Assembly: GCA_037447655.1 (NCBI GenBank)
Contig: JBBHKE010003328.1
Location: 1 to 44,192 of the forward strand
Length of the DNA: 44,192 nt
Direction: 5' to 3'
Source: Zygnema cylindricum
Lineage: Eukaryota > Streptophyta > Zygnematophyceae > Zygnematales > Zygnemataceae
The translations under genes were made by a program, and so were the position numbers. The notes under the pieces were generated by a model. It made no database searches. It worked only from the letters and a program-made list of their open reading frames with translations, and was not told the DNA's origin. Positions 1-11,759 of this stretch are shown here, one piece after another (the first letter of the stretch is position 1; the number at the start of each line of letters is the position of its first letter).

Positions 1-2561
1 CTTCCATCGATTTCACTCTGGACAGTTCATTGCCTCTTTATAAGTTTGGGGCTCATCTGGATGAGACAATCTGGTTACCTTGTTATTAATTTGTTTTTCT
101 TACAACCTTGTTCTGTTTCTCCTTCCTCCCTCAAAATCTTCAGCTGGAATAGATGACTCTCGTGGATTCTTTCTAACAAATTTAGCTTCTCCCCTCTCTA
201 TTGATTGTGGTTCAATCTCCACCACGTCTTCTACCTCTGGCTGATTTGTCACTTGAGATTCTACTAATGGCTCTTTCCCATTCTGTTCTCTACCTGTAAG
301 ACTATCATCTTGTCAAAAACCTGGAAAGCTAGGGAGCTCAAATTCATCACAATTTTCCGCCTCAAATCTGATTTTGACTGACTTTGTATGCTTAAAGGGA
401 TCTACTGATTTCCCTTCATCCATAACTAATGGGTGCTTATCTAAATTATATCTTCCCTTCTAAGATCATAAACTCTATAACCTTTTACATCTCTATCAAA
501 TCTTAGTAATCATCGTGGCTTTCCTTGAGGATTTAACTTCCCGTTTGACTGATCTGTATTTAGACAAAACACTTAACTACGAAAAACCTTTAAGTGTGAT
601 ACATATGGTTTTCAACCACTCCTTCTCTCATAGGGTGTTTGTCCTTTGAATGCCGAAGTGAGAACTCTATTCTTAAGAAAATTGGCGCAATTCATTGCCT
701 CAGCTCATATTTTTTTTCCTATCTTCTTATCTGACAACATACTACTACCATTATCACTTAGTGTCCTATTTAACCTCTCGGCTACACCATTTTGCTTTGG
801 ATTTTTTGGAACTGTCTTTTGATGCTGTACTCCATCTTCTCTCATAAAATCCTCAAACTTGTTTGAGGTATACTCTCCCCCATTATCACTCCTCACTTTT
901 TTAATTGGGGCTTCATGGAGTTTCTCACTCCGTGCTTTGTATTGCTTAAAGTACTGTAGGGCTTCTGATTTATTTTTCAGAAAGTATACTCTTGAATACC
1001 GAGACCAATTATCAGTGATGGTCATCTTTAACCTATTCCTCCCGGACATGTGGCACTTTTGGGTCCTAGAATTTGTATTGTGCCAAATCTTTTAACATTT
1101 TCTTCTTTACAACTGGATGTTTTTGGGAAGGGTAAGTTTTGTGCCTTACCTTGAGCACACCCACTAAAATCACTCATATTATCACTTCCTCCTAAATGAA
1201 TCCCATCCACTACTCCCATCTTTTTCATTTCTTTTAATATATCTAAATACACATATCCAAGCCATTATGCCACAACATTATATCATGAACACCGACATTA
1301 AAAAGTTTTTCTTTTAGTTGCTTAAAATTAGCCTAAACATCCCTTGGCTACCCTTTTTAGCAGTGAAGTAAGCTTCCTCTTCAAACTTGCAGTAAAGACT
1401 TCTTCCTTAGTGCTAGTTTCAAAACCGTTATCATCTAACACATATGTTTGAATGAGATTTTTGTTTAACTATGGAAAAAACTACACATGAGAAAATGTAA
1501 ATATGGATGTTTTTCCTTCCTCTAATAAATTTTGATCAACCGATCTTAACAAATAAGTAGTGACTACCCTCCTATCCCCATACTCTATCTCTACAGTGGG
1601 GATTTTTGTTATTTTTGTGAACATATGTTTATCCTTACACATGTGCATAGAAACACCCGAATCCACAATCCAACCTACTTCACCTGTCAAACTTGTGAAG
1701 GCACATTTCTGTTTTTTATGGAATTTTGACCTCGGTCTTCACCTCCATCTCTTCATATAACAAGAGCTCATCCTCCTCGGACTCTTCTTTATGTACGTGC
1801 GTCACACGTGCTATTTTCTTCCATTTCGGAGGTCCACCGGTATGCCCCTCTTTTAGCTGAAGCTGAGATAGCTTAGAGCGCTCCACCATATAGTGCCTTT
1901 GGTTTCTTACAGAAGTGACAAAGCTCATTGAGAACCCTAGGTTCGGACTCATCGGACTTATATTTCTATCCCCCTCCGTCATAGTTTTCGAGGGGTTTGT
2001 TTGAGTCCCTCCTTCTCCAATTGCTCCACGTTGCCAAGGCTTGCCAAAGCTTGTCCGCTTTGTCCTCCCCTTCGAATCTCTATGGTTTTCTCCCAAACGA
2101 GAATCATCCCTACAACAAAATTCTTGGTCCACTAATAGTGTTGTAGGTTCTGTACACGATTGACTATGTTCTCATACTCATTGGTTAGCTTGATGAGTAA
2201 GCAATTTACCTTTTCTTTTTCATGTTCTATTTTTTGGGCACTCTATAACTCGATAAAGAGTGTTGCAAGCTTATTGCAAAAATCTAGCATCTTCCCCTAT
2301 TTGTAGACATATGCAACTATTTTCTAGCATGCCATCTGCTGTTGTTGAATTGAACCACTTCGATACGTATCTATGAGTGCCATCCATAGATCCTATGCTT
2401 TTTCAATTGCAGATGAGGTGATGCAAGTCCTTGAGTGAGATGTTGGAGAATGAAATGCTTTGTTGCTATATTATTATACACCTAGGTATCAACATCATTT
2501 TTCTCGTTTCTTGAAGCCGGTGGCAAGAATGTCAAGCCGGTTGCTATTGTTGTTGACATCT
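1..2561 (-). pseudogene. Decayed copia gag-PR-INT (copy 1, continues past left edge)
   Basis: Minus-strand Ty1/copia polyprotein remnant. Read from high to low coordinates: a gag start near 2559; gag body about 1716-2540 (including a segment reading YENIVNRVQ, shared with the copy at 28.7 kb); a zinc-knuckle remnant near 1900 whose CHFC half survives only in a shifted frame; an aspartic protease segment (WIVDSG) near 1670; a GAG-pre-integrase stretch with CAQGK near 1150; the integrase core 705-1049 with TITDNWSRY, SDNGGEY and NGVAERLNR; and an integrase C-terminal region below 700. Many stops and frameshifts break it. RT and RNase H would lie left of base 1. The order and wording match the copia at 24.97-31.35 kb, so both belong to one family. 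In that family Gag forms the particle, PR matures it and INT inserts the cDNA. This copy cannot encode working proteins. Confidence 0.9.
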
Positions 2562-2586
2562 CTTTCTCCTTTCACTTGTTTACCAC

Positions 2587-3162
2587 TGAAATTCTATAGG
2601 CTTCATTTTCCCCACAGATGGGTTTCATTTTCCCCAAAGAATTCGCAGATCCAAAGAAGCTTACCTAGATAGTGCCAACTCCAAGTTGATAAAAACCCAA
2701 ATGACAAGAAACTTGACAATCAAAAACACAATACAACTTTCACCCCTGTGAAAGAAAAATTTATGCGTGCTCAATTCCCCTACAGAATGTAAAGTTAAAA
2801 TATGAGTTTTGGATAACATTCCCCACTTTGAATTTCCCTTAGAAATACCACCACCGTAGAAGGTAAAGACTTTGACTGACTACACCCATTTGTAGCTTGG
2901 ACTCCCTTGATTCCGTAGTAAAAAGAATCACTCAATTTTCTTCCCTGAGCAGTAAGTTATGGATGGCCAAAGATGGCTTATATATACAAAATGTCACCCA
3001 TAGAGAGGCGCCTCAAACACGCTAAGTTCCTAAAATCCTACTCACAACTACCTACTAGTGAACTCTATGCCTATCAAAAGAGTGTATATTACAAGAAGGT
3101 ACAATGGACGATTGTACTTTTTGTACGACCATTGTACAATATGGCCTTCTAGTTGACAATTG
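2587..3162 (-). repeat. LTR A, first part (5' LTR of copia copy 1)
   Basis: LTR of the minus-strand copia whose gag begins just to the left. On the plus strand it starts TGAAATTCTATAGG, matching the start of LTR G at 16729 (TGAAATTATATGGG). In element sense it has a TATA-like TATATAAG near 2975 and GTAC-rich U3 sequence at about 3100-3140. It is interrupted near 3162 by LTR B and resumes at 9023. The exact boundary is by eye, to within a few bases. Confidence 0.7.
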
Positions 3163-3838
3163 TGCAATTCCGCGCCCCAATTAGACTACAAAATTCAGGA
3201 AGCCTCTTGGTGATTTTTAACTAGCCCTCTTTTAACTAATACAACTGCTATACTAGCAAACAACCAGACAATATGAGTGCACCCCTGTGTACTCTAGACT
3301 CCCCTGAGTCAACAAAAAGATGATGAATCAGTAAAAACGCCCAATCAAGTGATTAATTATCAAGTGGCAAAGATGCCAGAATATATACAAGCTTGTTGGG
3401 AAAGAGGCGGCTACCTCCTCAATCCTCTAAGTTATGAACCCCTCTCACAACCTCTATCAACTAACATACGAACCAATCAGAAGACTGTTCAGTACAAAAA
3501 GGTACTATGTCCGATGTACTTTCCGTACGGCATGTATACGGCACGACCATGGAGTGGACCTTTGTCTCCTTTAGACTTGTCCTCGAGCTCTCCGTGATTC
3601 TTGCTTCCTAATGTTACCTTGCCACGTGGCACCAGGTCATGTCACGCCCGGAAACCGCCAAAGCGCCTATTTCGGAATCCCGACGATGATGTGTGCCGTC
3701 GGATCCAAACCGCCTTTTCACTCTAGTTGTTCAAAACAATTGTCCGGTACATTTGTTTAGTGCAGTTTGACCTTCGTACTGTATTCTAACTTATTCCCAT
3801 GTGAATCTATTAGTAGTCTGTTAATCGGTTTTGTGGAG
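3163..3838 (-). repeat. LTR B, first part (copia-family LTR nested in A)
   Basis: This stretch matches LTR H (29447 onward) along its whole length, including the pentapyrimidine near the start, the region around the primer-proximal end, the GTAC pairs near 3505-3530, and a perfect G-box in GCCACGTGGC near 3622. It is split at 3838 by a decayed gypsy element and resumes at 8695. No internal region of its own is visible, so it is probably a solo LTR. A clear target duplication around B was not found (3 of 5 bases agree). Confidence 0.7.
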
Positions 3839-3905
3839 TTTAACATTAATAGCCATTCGAACTTGTTCATAAATGGGTATTTAGGTGTTATGATTATAGA
3901 GCACT

Positions 3906-6900
3906 AAATCCAATGTCAAGAAGGTCTTTAGGAAGATATTGCATTATACCTAGCTGAGCAGGAAACCCAAGAGGTAGGAAACGGAAAAGACTAACTGAAA
4001 GTACTCAGTTGAGTCAACCAAAACCAAATGTTAAAGAATTAACTTTGGAAGGCAAATTAATGAATGGAAAGGTTAGGATAGTTGAATTCATTATGATTCT
4101 CACTACACGGCATAGTTTGAAAAACTCTTGTGATGAAATTATCAACAACGAACCTATGTTAGGATAGTTAAGAAATGAGGACACCAAACACAGTTTGATT
4201 AGATTTGAGTCTTTAGCGAGGGGAAAACCATTAAGAGTAATGGTTGATTCAGGTGCTACACATAATTTTATTTCACATAAGTTTGTAGGGGAAAATAGAA
4301 TTCCTAATGTCATAAGGGAAAAGCCTTTACATGTTCAAGTAGCAAATGGTAATAAGTCCACATTTGACTTACAAACTGACACAATTGAAGTTCATATTCA
4401 GGGTCATAAAATGAAAGCTGTGTGTGAAATAATGTGTTTGGGAAGTGAGGAACTAATTTTGGGAAAGACTTGGTTAACAGAACATAACCCTCAAATCAAT
4501 TGGGAAATTAACACCTTGAAAATGAAGTCTAAAAATGATTAGAAGGTTTTGAAAGCAGTAGCATCTAAGAAATTGTCTAGGAATCATATAAATAACATAA
4601 AAAGATTGGGAGTGGAGGGTTTGATTTCTGCTAAGCAATTTAAAAAGCACTTAAAAGAAAAAACGAATCATGCTTTCTTGTTATTAGTAACTGAGGCGGT
4701 TACTGATGAAGGGGGGGGGGTAAAACACTATCATTGATGTCAACCCTAAATCAGACACCACTAAAACTTTCGAAAAACTAAAATCTGATTTTGTAACTGA
4801 CAAAAATACATCTGATGTAGCTGTTAAGGATTTGATTTTTGAATTTCAAGATGTTTTCCCAAGTGATTTACCCGCAGGAAGGCCACCTTCCCGAGATATA
4901 GAACATGTTATTAACCTTGAATCTGGATGTAATCCTCCTGTCATAGGAATTTATAACCACGGTTTCTTTAAGCAGGAGGAGTTAAAGAAATAGATCAAGG
5001 AGTTTTTAGAGAAAGGACATATCCAACCTAGCAAATCAACGTACGGAGCACCAGTTCTTTTCGTGAAAAAGAAGGACGGAACAGTGAGAATGTGTGTCGA
5101 CTATCGTAGTCTGAACAAGATTTTAGTGAAGGATAAGTATCCTTTTCCTTTAATTTCTGATTTGATAGATCGTTTAAAAGGTGCTAAAGTATTTCCATTG
5201 ATTGACTTGCGTAGTGGCTTTAATCAGGTGCTAATTAGAAATGAAGATGTTGATAAAATTGCTTTCAGGACTAGGGTGGGTCATTTTGAATGGATACTGA
5301 TGCCATTGGGCTTAACGAATGCACCGCATACTTACCAAATATTAATGAACCAAACTTTTTCAGATTACATAGATGAGTTTGTTCAGCTCTTTATAGATGA
5401 TTTTCTAATTTACAGTGAATCTAAAGAACAGCATTTAATTCATTTAAGAAATGTGTTGGAAAGGTTAAGAGAGAAAATTATATGGAAAAAAAAAATCCAA
5501 TATTCTTAAAGGTGAACAATTATTTTTGGGACACATTGTTAGTGGGGAATGTGTTAAAACAGATCTACCCAAAATTTTGCAATCCAAAATTGGAAGCAAC
5601 CCACTAATGTCACAGAAGTTAGATCATTTTTGGGATTGGCCACGTATTACAAGAAATTTATCAGAAACTTCAGTATGATCGCCTCACCTTTGACGATTTA
5701 CTTCAAGAGAAGGAGACGTTTCTGTAGGGAGCTAATCAGGAGAGAGCATTTGTGGAACTAAAAGGGAAGTTGACTTATGCCCCTACACTGGTGTATCATG
5801 ACCCTGCTAGGGAATTTAAAGTTCTGATCACTACAGATGCATTTGATAAAGGTCTAGGTGCAGTCATAAGTCAAAAAGTTAGTAAACACTTTCATCCCAT
5901 TGTTTTTTAGTCCTGAAAATTCAAGGATGCTGAAAGGAACTACATAGCACAGGAAAAAAATTACTTGCAATTGTACATGCATCGGTGAAATGGCGTTGTT
6001 ATTTACATTATAAATAATTTACAGTTCATTGTGATAATAATGCACTTTCTTATTTACAAAGATTAAGTGATGCACAGATTATGACTGGCAGACAGGTTAG
6101 GTGGATGCAGAAATTGGCATATTTCAAATTTCATGTCAAACATATTCCTGAAAGACAAATGTAGTCGCGGATCCTTTAAGCAGATGTTTTGAAATAATTG
6201 TTATGGTTCAGGATGAATTGTTTTAAGATGCTGTTAGAAATGGTTATGATAAAGATCATTTTTTTGCTGTGATTTGCAAGAATATTTCGGGAGGGAATCC
6301 TCACCCATTGAATGAGAGGCATGTCAAAAACTTTAGACTAGAGGATGGTTTACTGTATTTGCATATTAGGGCTAGATTATGCATTCTTGAAGTGGGAGAC
6401 TTAAGAAAACAAATTTTACGGGAAGCTCATGAGCATTTAGGACATCTAGGTCGAGATAAAACTCTTAGTCGATTGCAAAGTAGATTGTTTGGCCTGTGAT
6501 GGCAAAGGAGGTGTCAAAACACGTGGAAAGTTAGGTCCCTTGCCAACAGAGTAAACCTAGTAACCCAAAACCTAGAGGTCTCTTAAAACCTTTAGATATC
6601 CCTGAAAGACTGTGGGAATCTGTCAGTATGGAATTTATTGTCAAGTTGCATGCTACATCTAAAAAAATGACAGTATCTTGGTCGTAGTCGATAGGTTCAG
6701 TAAAATGGCAATCTTTATCCCTTGCAAATCCACTCATTCACTTGAAGATATTACAAAGTTATATTTATAAAAGGTGGTTAGACATCATGGAGTCCCTCGG
6801 TCTATAGTCAGTGATAGGGATTATAAATTTACGTCTGCATTTTGGAAAGAATTACAGCAAAATTTAGGCTTTGAATTGAAAATGAGTACCTCTTATCATC

Positions 6901-7666
6901 CTCAAACAGATAGATGTACACTGGAGGAAGTGCTTAGGACTGTTTGCAGTGGAGTTCAAAACACATTGGAATCTAAACTGCCATCAAAGGAATTTGCATA
7001 CAATTCATGTAAACATGCTAGGACAGGATTCTCACCATTTAAAGTTGCATACGGATACCAACCTAAGGAAGCATTAGACTTAATAACAGGGGTCACTCAA
7101 TAGAATAAAGGTTTTATTACAATGTTTTGGGAATACGTTCAAACAGTTTGGAAAACTGTCCACGATGCATTAGTGGTGGCACAAAGAAGACAAGAATTAA
7201 ATGCTAACCCCAAACGGGGTGATTCTGTGTTACGCACAGGTGACAATGTTTTGCTTTCTACAACTCATTACAGGTGCAAGATCGAGGGACAATCGGATCC
7301 TACGGGGAAATTTGCTCTTAAGAACATTAGACCATTTACTTTAATCAAGATGATATCGTCAGTTGTTGCTAAATTGGACTTTCCGCCTGCAACAAAATTC
7401 ATGCAGTGATACACATTAGCCAATTGAAACCAACGAATCTTCGACCAACTAAAGGAGAATTAGAATTGGATCCCTCAATAATTATAGAACTTGAAGTCCA
7501 CAAATGGGTAATTGAATGGGTTGGTTAACAGTTCAAGGTCGGCGATACTGTCTTCTGGGAAGTGCATTATCTAGGAAGGCCAAAAGATGAGTTGACTCTT
7601 GAGGATAAAAATTCTGCGTTTTTACAAAGGTACTGGAGGGATAATAATATAGAAGTCCCGACTTGA
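3906..7666 (+). pseudogene. Broken gypsy gag end and pol
   Basis: Fragments of a single pol in several frames. Protease with VDSGATHNF near 4243; RT from about 5040 with VDYRSLNKI and the catalytic FIDD changed to a following F (FIDDF) near 5390; RNase H with TTDA near 5830 and an HCDN-type stretch near 6030; integrase zinc-binding HEHLGHLG near 6430; DDE core pieces near 6780-6940. An 18-base deletion near 6912 removes the GQTER segment, including the catalytic glutamate of integrase. A 39-bp tandem duplication sits at the very 3' end (about 7660-7720). The frameshift site found in the young copy is altered here (AGGAAAC instead of GGGAAAC, near 3976). No functional product is expected. Confidence 0.9.
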
Positions 7667-7753
7667 GAATGAAAGGTGATTGGAATATAGAAGTCCCGTC
7701 TTGAGAATGAAAGATGATTTAACGAAAGTCAGTTAAGTATAAGGAGGGGATGA

Positions 7754-8694
7754 TGTAACAGTAATAGGCGATGGAACTTGTTCATAAAGGGGTATTTAGG
7801 TGTTATGATTATAGAGTACTAAATTTGGTAGACGTCCGCGAAAGAATCACGCTATTTAAAGTTATAGCGATGGGTGTGTTTAGGTGACAGAGTGGGGTCT
7901 AAATAACAAGTGAGTATCATTGAAACGGGTTAATGGTCAAAGTAGTACAGAAACTTTGCGTGTACGTTTCATAAAGTTCTAATGAAACGTTAAGTATGCA
8001 CGGTGGTTTGTGTCATACAATTTTTAGTACGAAACGTCACTTTCACTTAAGGAATTTCGTAGGAAGTTTTGCGTGCGAAATTTGTAACGCCGCGTTTCAT
8101 TTGGCGCGCACTTTTGCACGTAAATGTTACATAGTGAAACGTTACGTTTGATTGGTTGGTAAAGTGCTAAGTAGTTAGTAAGAGATTTCCCACGTTTTTG
8201 CATTGATTAGTTTAAGTCCTTGCTGATCAATGATTGGCCCAGGTAAAAGCCTGTTAAAACGGAGCGTTGACTCTGGCCTGGTTAGTCCAGGGCGATGATG
8301 GATAAATAGTGAAGTGTAAGAGGATAGTAGACATCTTTTTCCATAGGGAAAAGTTTGTGGAAATTCCGACTAGTCTTGGTCCTGAGCGATTAATACCAAA
8401 TTGGAGAAAAGGCATTTTTGCATTGTAATCTCTCACTAACTAAATATTATTTTAGTAGTTAAGAGATATAATTATTTAGAGTGGATAGTAGTGGAAAACA
8501 CTTTAATAAGAAGGGTTGAGCCACGAGGGCAAGAGATCAAGCTAATGTTATGTGGACAGAAGCTTCTTCTAATTTAATGTTTATCCTTATGTGAGTGTTG
8601 TCCAATGTGGATGTGTATTTTCCAATGTGTGGAATGTGTGTTTGGAATTATTGGTAGTAATAGGATTTTTTGAGAGGTAGGAGATCGTGTTACA
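7754..8694 (+). repeat. 3' LTR of the decayed gypsy element
   Basis: Starts TGTAACAG after a purine tract (AAGGAGGGGATGA) and ends TGTTACA, the same ends as the 966-bp LTRs at 33395 and 40203. It is about 941 bp. The palindrome CGCACGATCGTGCG of the young LTR is lost here, but neighbouring GAAACGT motifs remain. Confidence 0.88.
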
Positions 8695-9022
8695 TGGACT
8701 TGGTACTGTTTAAATATTATTCAAACCCTATATACTCTAACAAAGTTCTACCACAGACCGTTAGAGTTTGACGGCTACGCCTCGCCGTGCCGCTCGGGGG
8801 TTCGAGTCCTACCAGACTCACCTTTTGTTAAAAAGTGACTTGTATCACTCTTTGGTCCTACTTAAAGAGTTAAGGCAGCCATGGCTCCATCACCCTCTCT
8901 CACCTTCAGTAACTACGACAAGTATGGGGGCAAGAGAGAGAGGGTGGAGGCAAGCTGCCTTTACTTTTTCTTTTACTATTTTTAGACCTAGAAAATACCC
9001 TCTAAATCTAACTATTTTAACA
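8695..9022 (-). repeat. LTR B, second part
   Basis: Continuation of LTR B after the gypsy insertion. It matches the end of LTR H at 30975-31348. On the plus strand it carries a perfect pol III box B consensus (GGTTCGAGTCC, 8799-8809) preceded by GACGGCTACGCCTCG. It ends TTTTAACA, equivalent to the TTTCAACA end of other family members. Confidence 0.72.
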
Positions 9023-9530
9023 ACTCGTCAGCTTGGGGGCCATCGTTCCTCCTCCCATATTTTCGGCGTCCAATGATGTGGCGCCACGTGGCACACTGCG
9101 CCGCTATGTCATAAAGTCGCCAAAGATTCACTCAGGTTTGGCGGCGACAACGGCGACGTCTGTCCAATCAGATATTTTACATGGTTAGATTCGCGTTCAT
9201 GAGCGTTGTTTGTCTATATGTGCCGTTTGGCCAATTAGGTATGTTTAATTGAAAGTGACGTTACGTGACTCTTTAATTAAATATCAAACCACATCTGTGT
9301 ATCGTTTCGTCAACGCCTTAATGAATAAGGCAAATGTCTACAGAGCACACCGCAAAGCTAGGTTAAAATCCGGTCCGGGGCATCATTTTGGTCATCTATC
9401 AGTCTGTTTTCCTTTCTGCTTGTTTCTTTGCATTTGCCTTTTTGACTATGGGGGCAGTCATGGTGACTCTCTCTCTTTCTCTTCTCTCTAGGGTTTAAAT
9501 TAAAAATTGAATATTAACTACTTTTCAACA
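9023..9530 (-). repeat. LTR A, second part
   Basis: Continues LTR A. Starting near 9031 it matches LTR D from about 11205 (CCATCGTTCCTCCTCCCAT), and it ends CTTTTCAACA. It contains a G-box in GCCACGTGGC near 9083 and a box B-like GGTTAAAATCC at 9361-9371. After it, 9531-9681 is pyrimidine-rich sequence without a recognisable feature. Confidence 0.68.
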
Positions 9531-9681
9531 ACCACCTAAATTTCATTTTTCTCCTCCGATGGAGTTAGATCTACATCTCTAGTAAATGTGTTTCCTCCAA
9601 ACCTTGGAGGGATGCGTAGACTGGTTGGATGCCTCACTTTTCCACTCACTATTCCCCAAAATCTTTTCTCACATAAAGATC

Positions 9682-10743
9682 AGTAGTTATGTGATCTCTA
9701 TTAGTCTAAAGAATGTCCAGCTTAAATGAAGCATTTAGGATAATATTTGCACTTTTGACTTTAGCACTGAATAAGTGCCACCTTGGCATGCATAAAATAT
9801 GACTAACTACACCATTGTGTAGCTTAAACTCCCTTAAGTTTGCACTTAAAAGAATCTCTGAAAATGCTCTCCTGGGCATTAAGTTATGGCTCGCCAAAGA
9901 TGGCCTGTAAATATAAATGCACTCTGGGAGAGAGGCAGCTACCTAAATTTTGTCTAAGTCTTAAGCTCCCTCTCTGAACCGACTACTGGTGTATACAGCC
10001 AATCAAAGGAATATAAGGTACAAGATGTTAGAGGCATCACAATACTTCTTGTACGGCCATAGTACGGCATGGCCGCTCCATTGACGTGTGTCGGTTTTTA
10101 AGCCGTAGTTGCTCCCCCAAGAAATATCCGCTGTCCAATTATAACTCGCCACGTGTCATCGGCAGACATTGACTTGCAAACCGCCAAATGTCTACTCCGA
10201 AATTGAGGCTTCTATGTGAGCCTTCGATTGTGAAGTCGACATTTAATTACGTCCGTTTAAATTCAATGTCGTTTCGTTTCGTAATCCGTATATATCGAGT
10301 ATGTAGATTAATACCGCATTTAAATACGTTTTAATCTCCATGTATGTATTGTTTTGTCAACGCCTAAGTAGATAAGGCGTAAGACTACATAGACCCAGGT
10401 TCAAATCCGGGCATTGGCAACATTTAGGTGTAATGCTTTCTACTTCACTCTACCATCTTCTAAGCGCCGTGGCGTAACTCTTTAAGTAATTACCAAACCA
10501 TATAAGCCTATCAATTCATTATTACATAAAGGATAAGGCTGTCACGCCGTACAGCGTGTATACTGAAAGACGTAAGAACAAATTCGGTTAGGTCTAATAT
10601 TTTGATCATATTTCTTAATGACTAAGGCGGCAATTGTGGCTATCTCTGTCTTCCAGTGACTACGACAAGTATTGATGACTTTTGAAGACCATCTGACAAA
10701 CACATAGAATAAATTTAGACCTATAAAAATTACGATTTTAAAA
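9682..10743 (-). repeat. LTR C (copia family)
   Basis: Closely resembles LTR F (15487-16470) in its first half: TAAGTG-type segment, ACTCCCTT, a stretch around 10030-10070 with GTAC words, and a G-box in CCACGTGTCAT near 10150. On the plus strand it has a tRNA-like stretch at 10360-10420, with a GCCT/AGGC D-arm-like pairing and box B-like GGTTCAAATCC (10398-10408). The end near 10743 (GATTTTAAAA) is the decayed form of the family end. Confidence 0.72.
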
Positions 10744-10821
10744 GATCTTATCTTCATACTTTCCTAGTATATGACGCCAGCTCCATTAAAGATAGGCGCC
10801 CTAGAGGGTGGGCCCATAACG
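10744..10821 (-). mobile_element. Scrap of copia leader between LTRs C and D
   Basis: A 78-bp remnant of the region just downstream of the 5' LTR in element sense. It contains the GGGTGGGCCCATAACGTG block, which also precedes LTR G (about 16700-16728) and LTR H (about 29428-29446). Together with C and D it is the relic of an element whose internal part was almost wholly deleted. Confidence 0.6.
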
Positions 10822-11683
10822 TGAAGCTATGAGGCCTCCATAGGCCCTTAAAATATGCAACTTATACTAATCCTCTAGGATAACCCTAACCCTTTTTGGT
10901 TTCACCTCTGACCAGCTTCACCTTTGTGAAGACAAAACTCCCTTGAGTCAATAGCAAAAAAAATCAAGTAATTTGCTCTCCTAAGCAGTAAGTTATAGAT
11001 GGCCAAAGACGACCTATTTATATAGAAAGTCACCTAGAGAGAGGCCCCTCAAAAATTACTAAATCTTTGTTTGCGTACTCTCAGCTACCTATTACTAAAC
11101 CCTAGACCAATACAAAGAATGTACAGTACAAAAAGGTACATTGGTCGATGTACTTCATGTACGTCCATTGTACGATAAGGGCTTGCAGGTGACGTTTGTC
11201 AAATCGGTATCCATCGTTCCTCCTCCCATCTTCTCTAGTGTCCAATAAGGCGCCTCCACGTATCACTACGTGACGTTTTTTCAGAAAGGCGCCAAAAGTT
11301 CATTTGGGGTTGGCGACTGCAACGTCGTCCATCCGATCAAGTATATTTTCACTGTTCGACGTGCACGGGATTTGCGTGCATGCGCACCGTCGATTCATAT
11401 GTTGCGTTTGAATGAATTTTTTATTTTGTAAATATTCATTAGGTAACAAACCTAATATGTCCAGCGATTCATTATGTCTTAGTGGAGAAGGTGCAAACCT
11501 ACTTCGATTCTATTTGACCCTAAATCATATCCAAACCAGGAGATCATTTTGGTAAAATGCCCTCAAAATCATTCTGCCACAGACTAAATAAGGAGGCAGC
11601 CATAACGCGTCTTCATCTACTCTCTCTCGCTATAAAATTTAACTATAATAGAGAAGTGAGCTATTAACTACCTCTTTTTAACA
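10822..11683 (-). repeat. LTR D (copia family, A-like)
   Basis: Begins TGAAGCTATGAGGCC after the leader block and ends CTTTTTAACA. It resembles LTR A. In element sense it has a strong TATA box (TATATAAATAG) near 11020, GTAC pairs near 11130-11165, and a decayed G-box near 11258. Confidence 0.7.
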
Positions 11684-11759
11684 ACTTCCTTACTATTTTT
11701 TTTAACACTAATCAGACCTAGAAAAACATAAACGTAAACCACTTTCTACATCCTTTTTG

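Larger units (their letters stand above)
3839..8694 (+). mobile_element. Decayed Ty3/gypsy element (older relative of the 33.4-41.2 kb copy)
   Basis: The element is inserted in LTR B. It runs from a truncated 5' LTR (about 3839-3905) directly into the end of gag, so most of the 5' LTR, the leader and nearly all of gag are deleted. It then carries a broken pol and a full 3' LTR (7754-8694). Flanking pentamers are TGGAG (3834-3838) and TGGAC (8695-8699), consistent with a 5-bp target duplication with one change. Nucleotide similarity to the intact copy is high throughout, but many indels and stops are present, marking it as clearly older. Confidence 0.88.
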
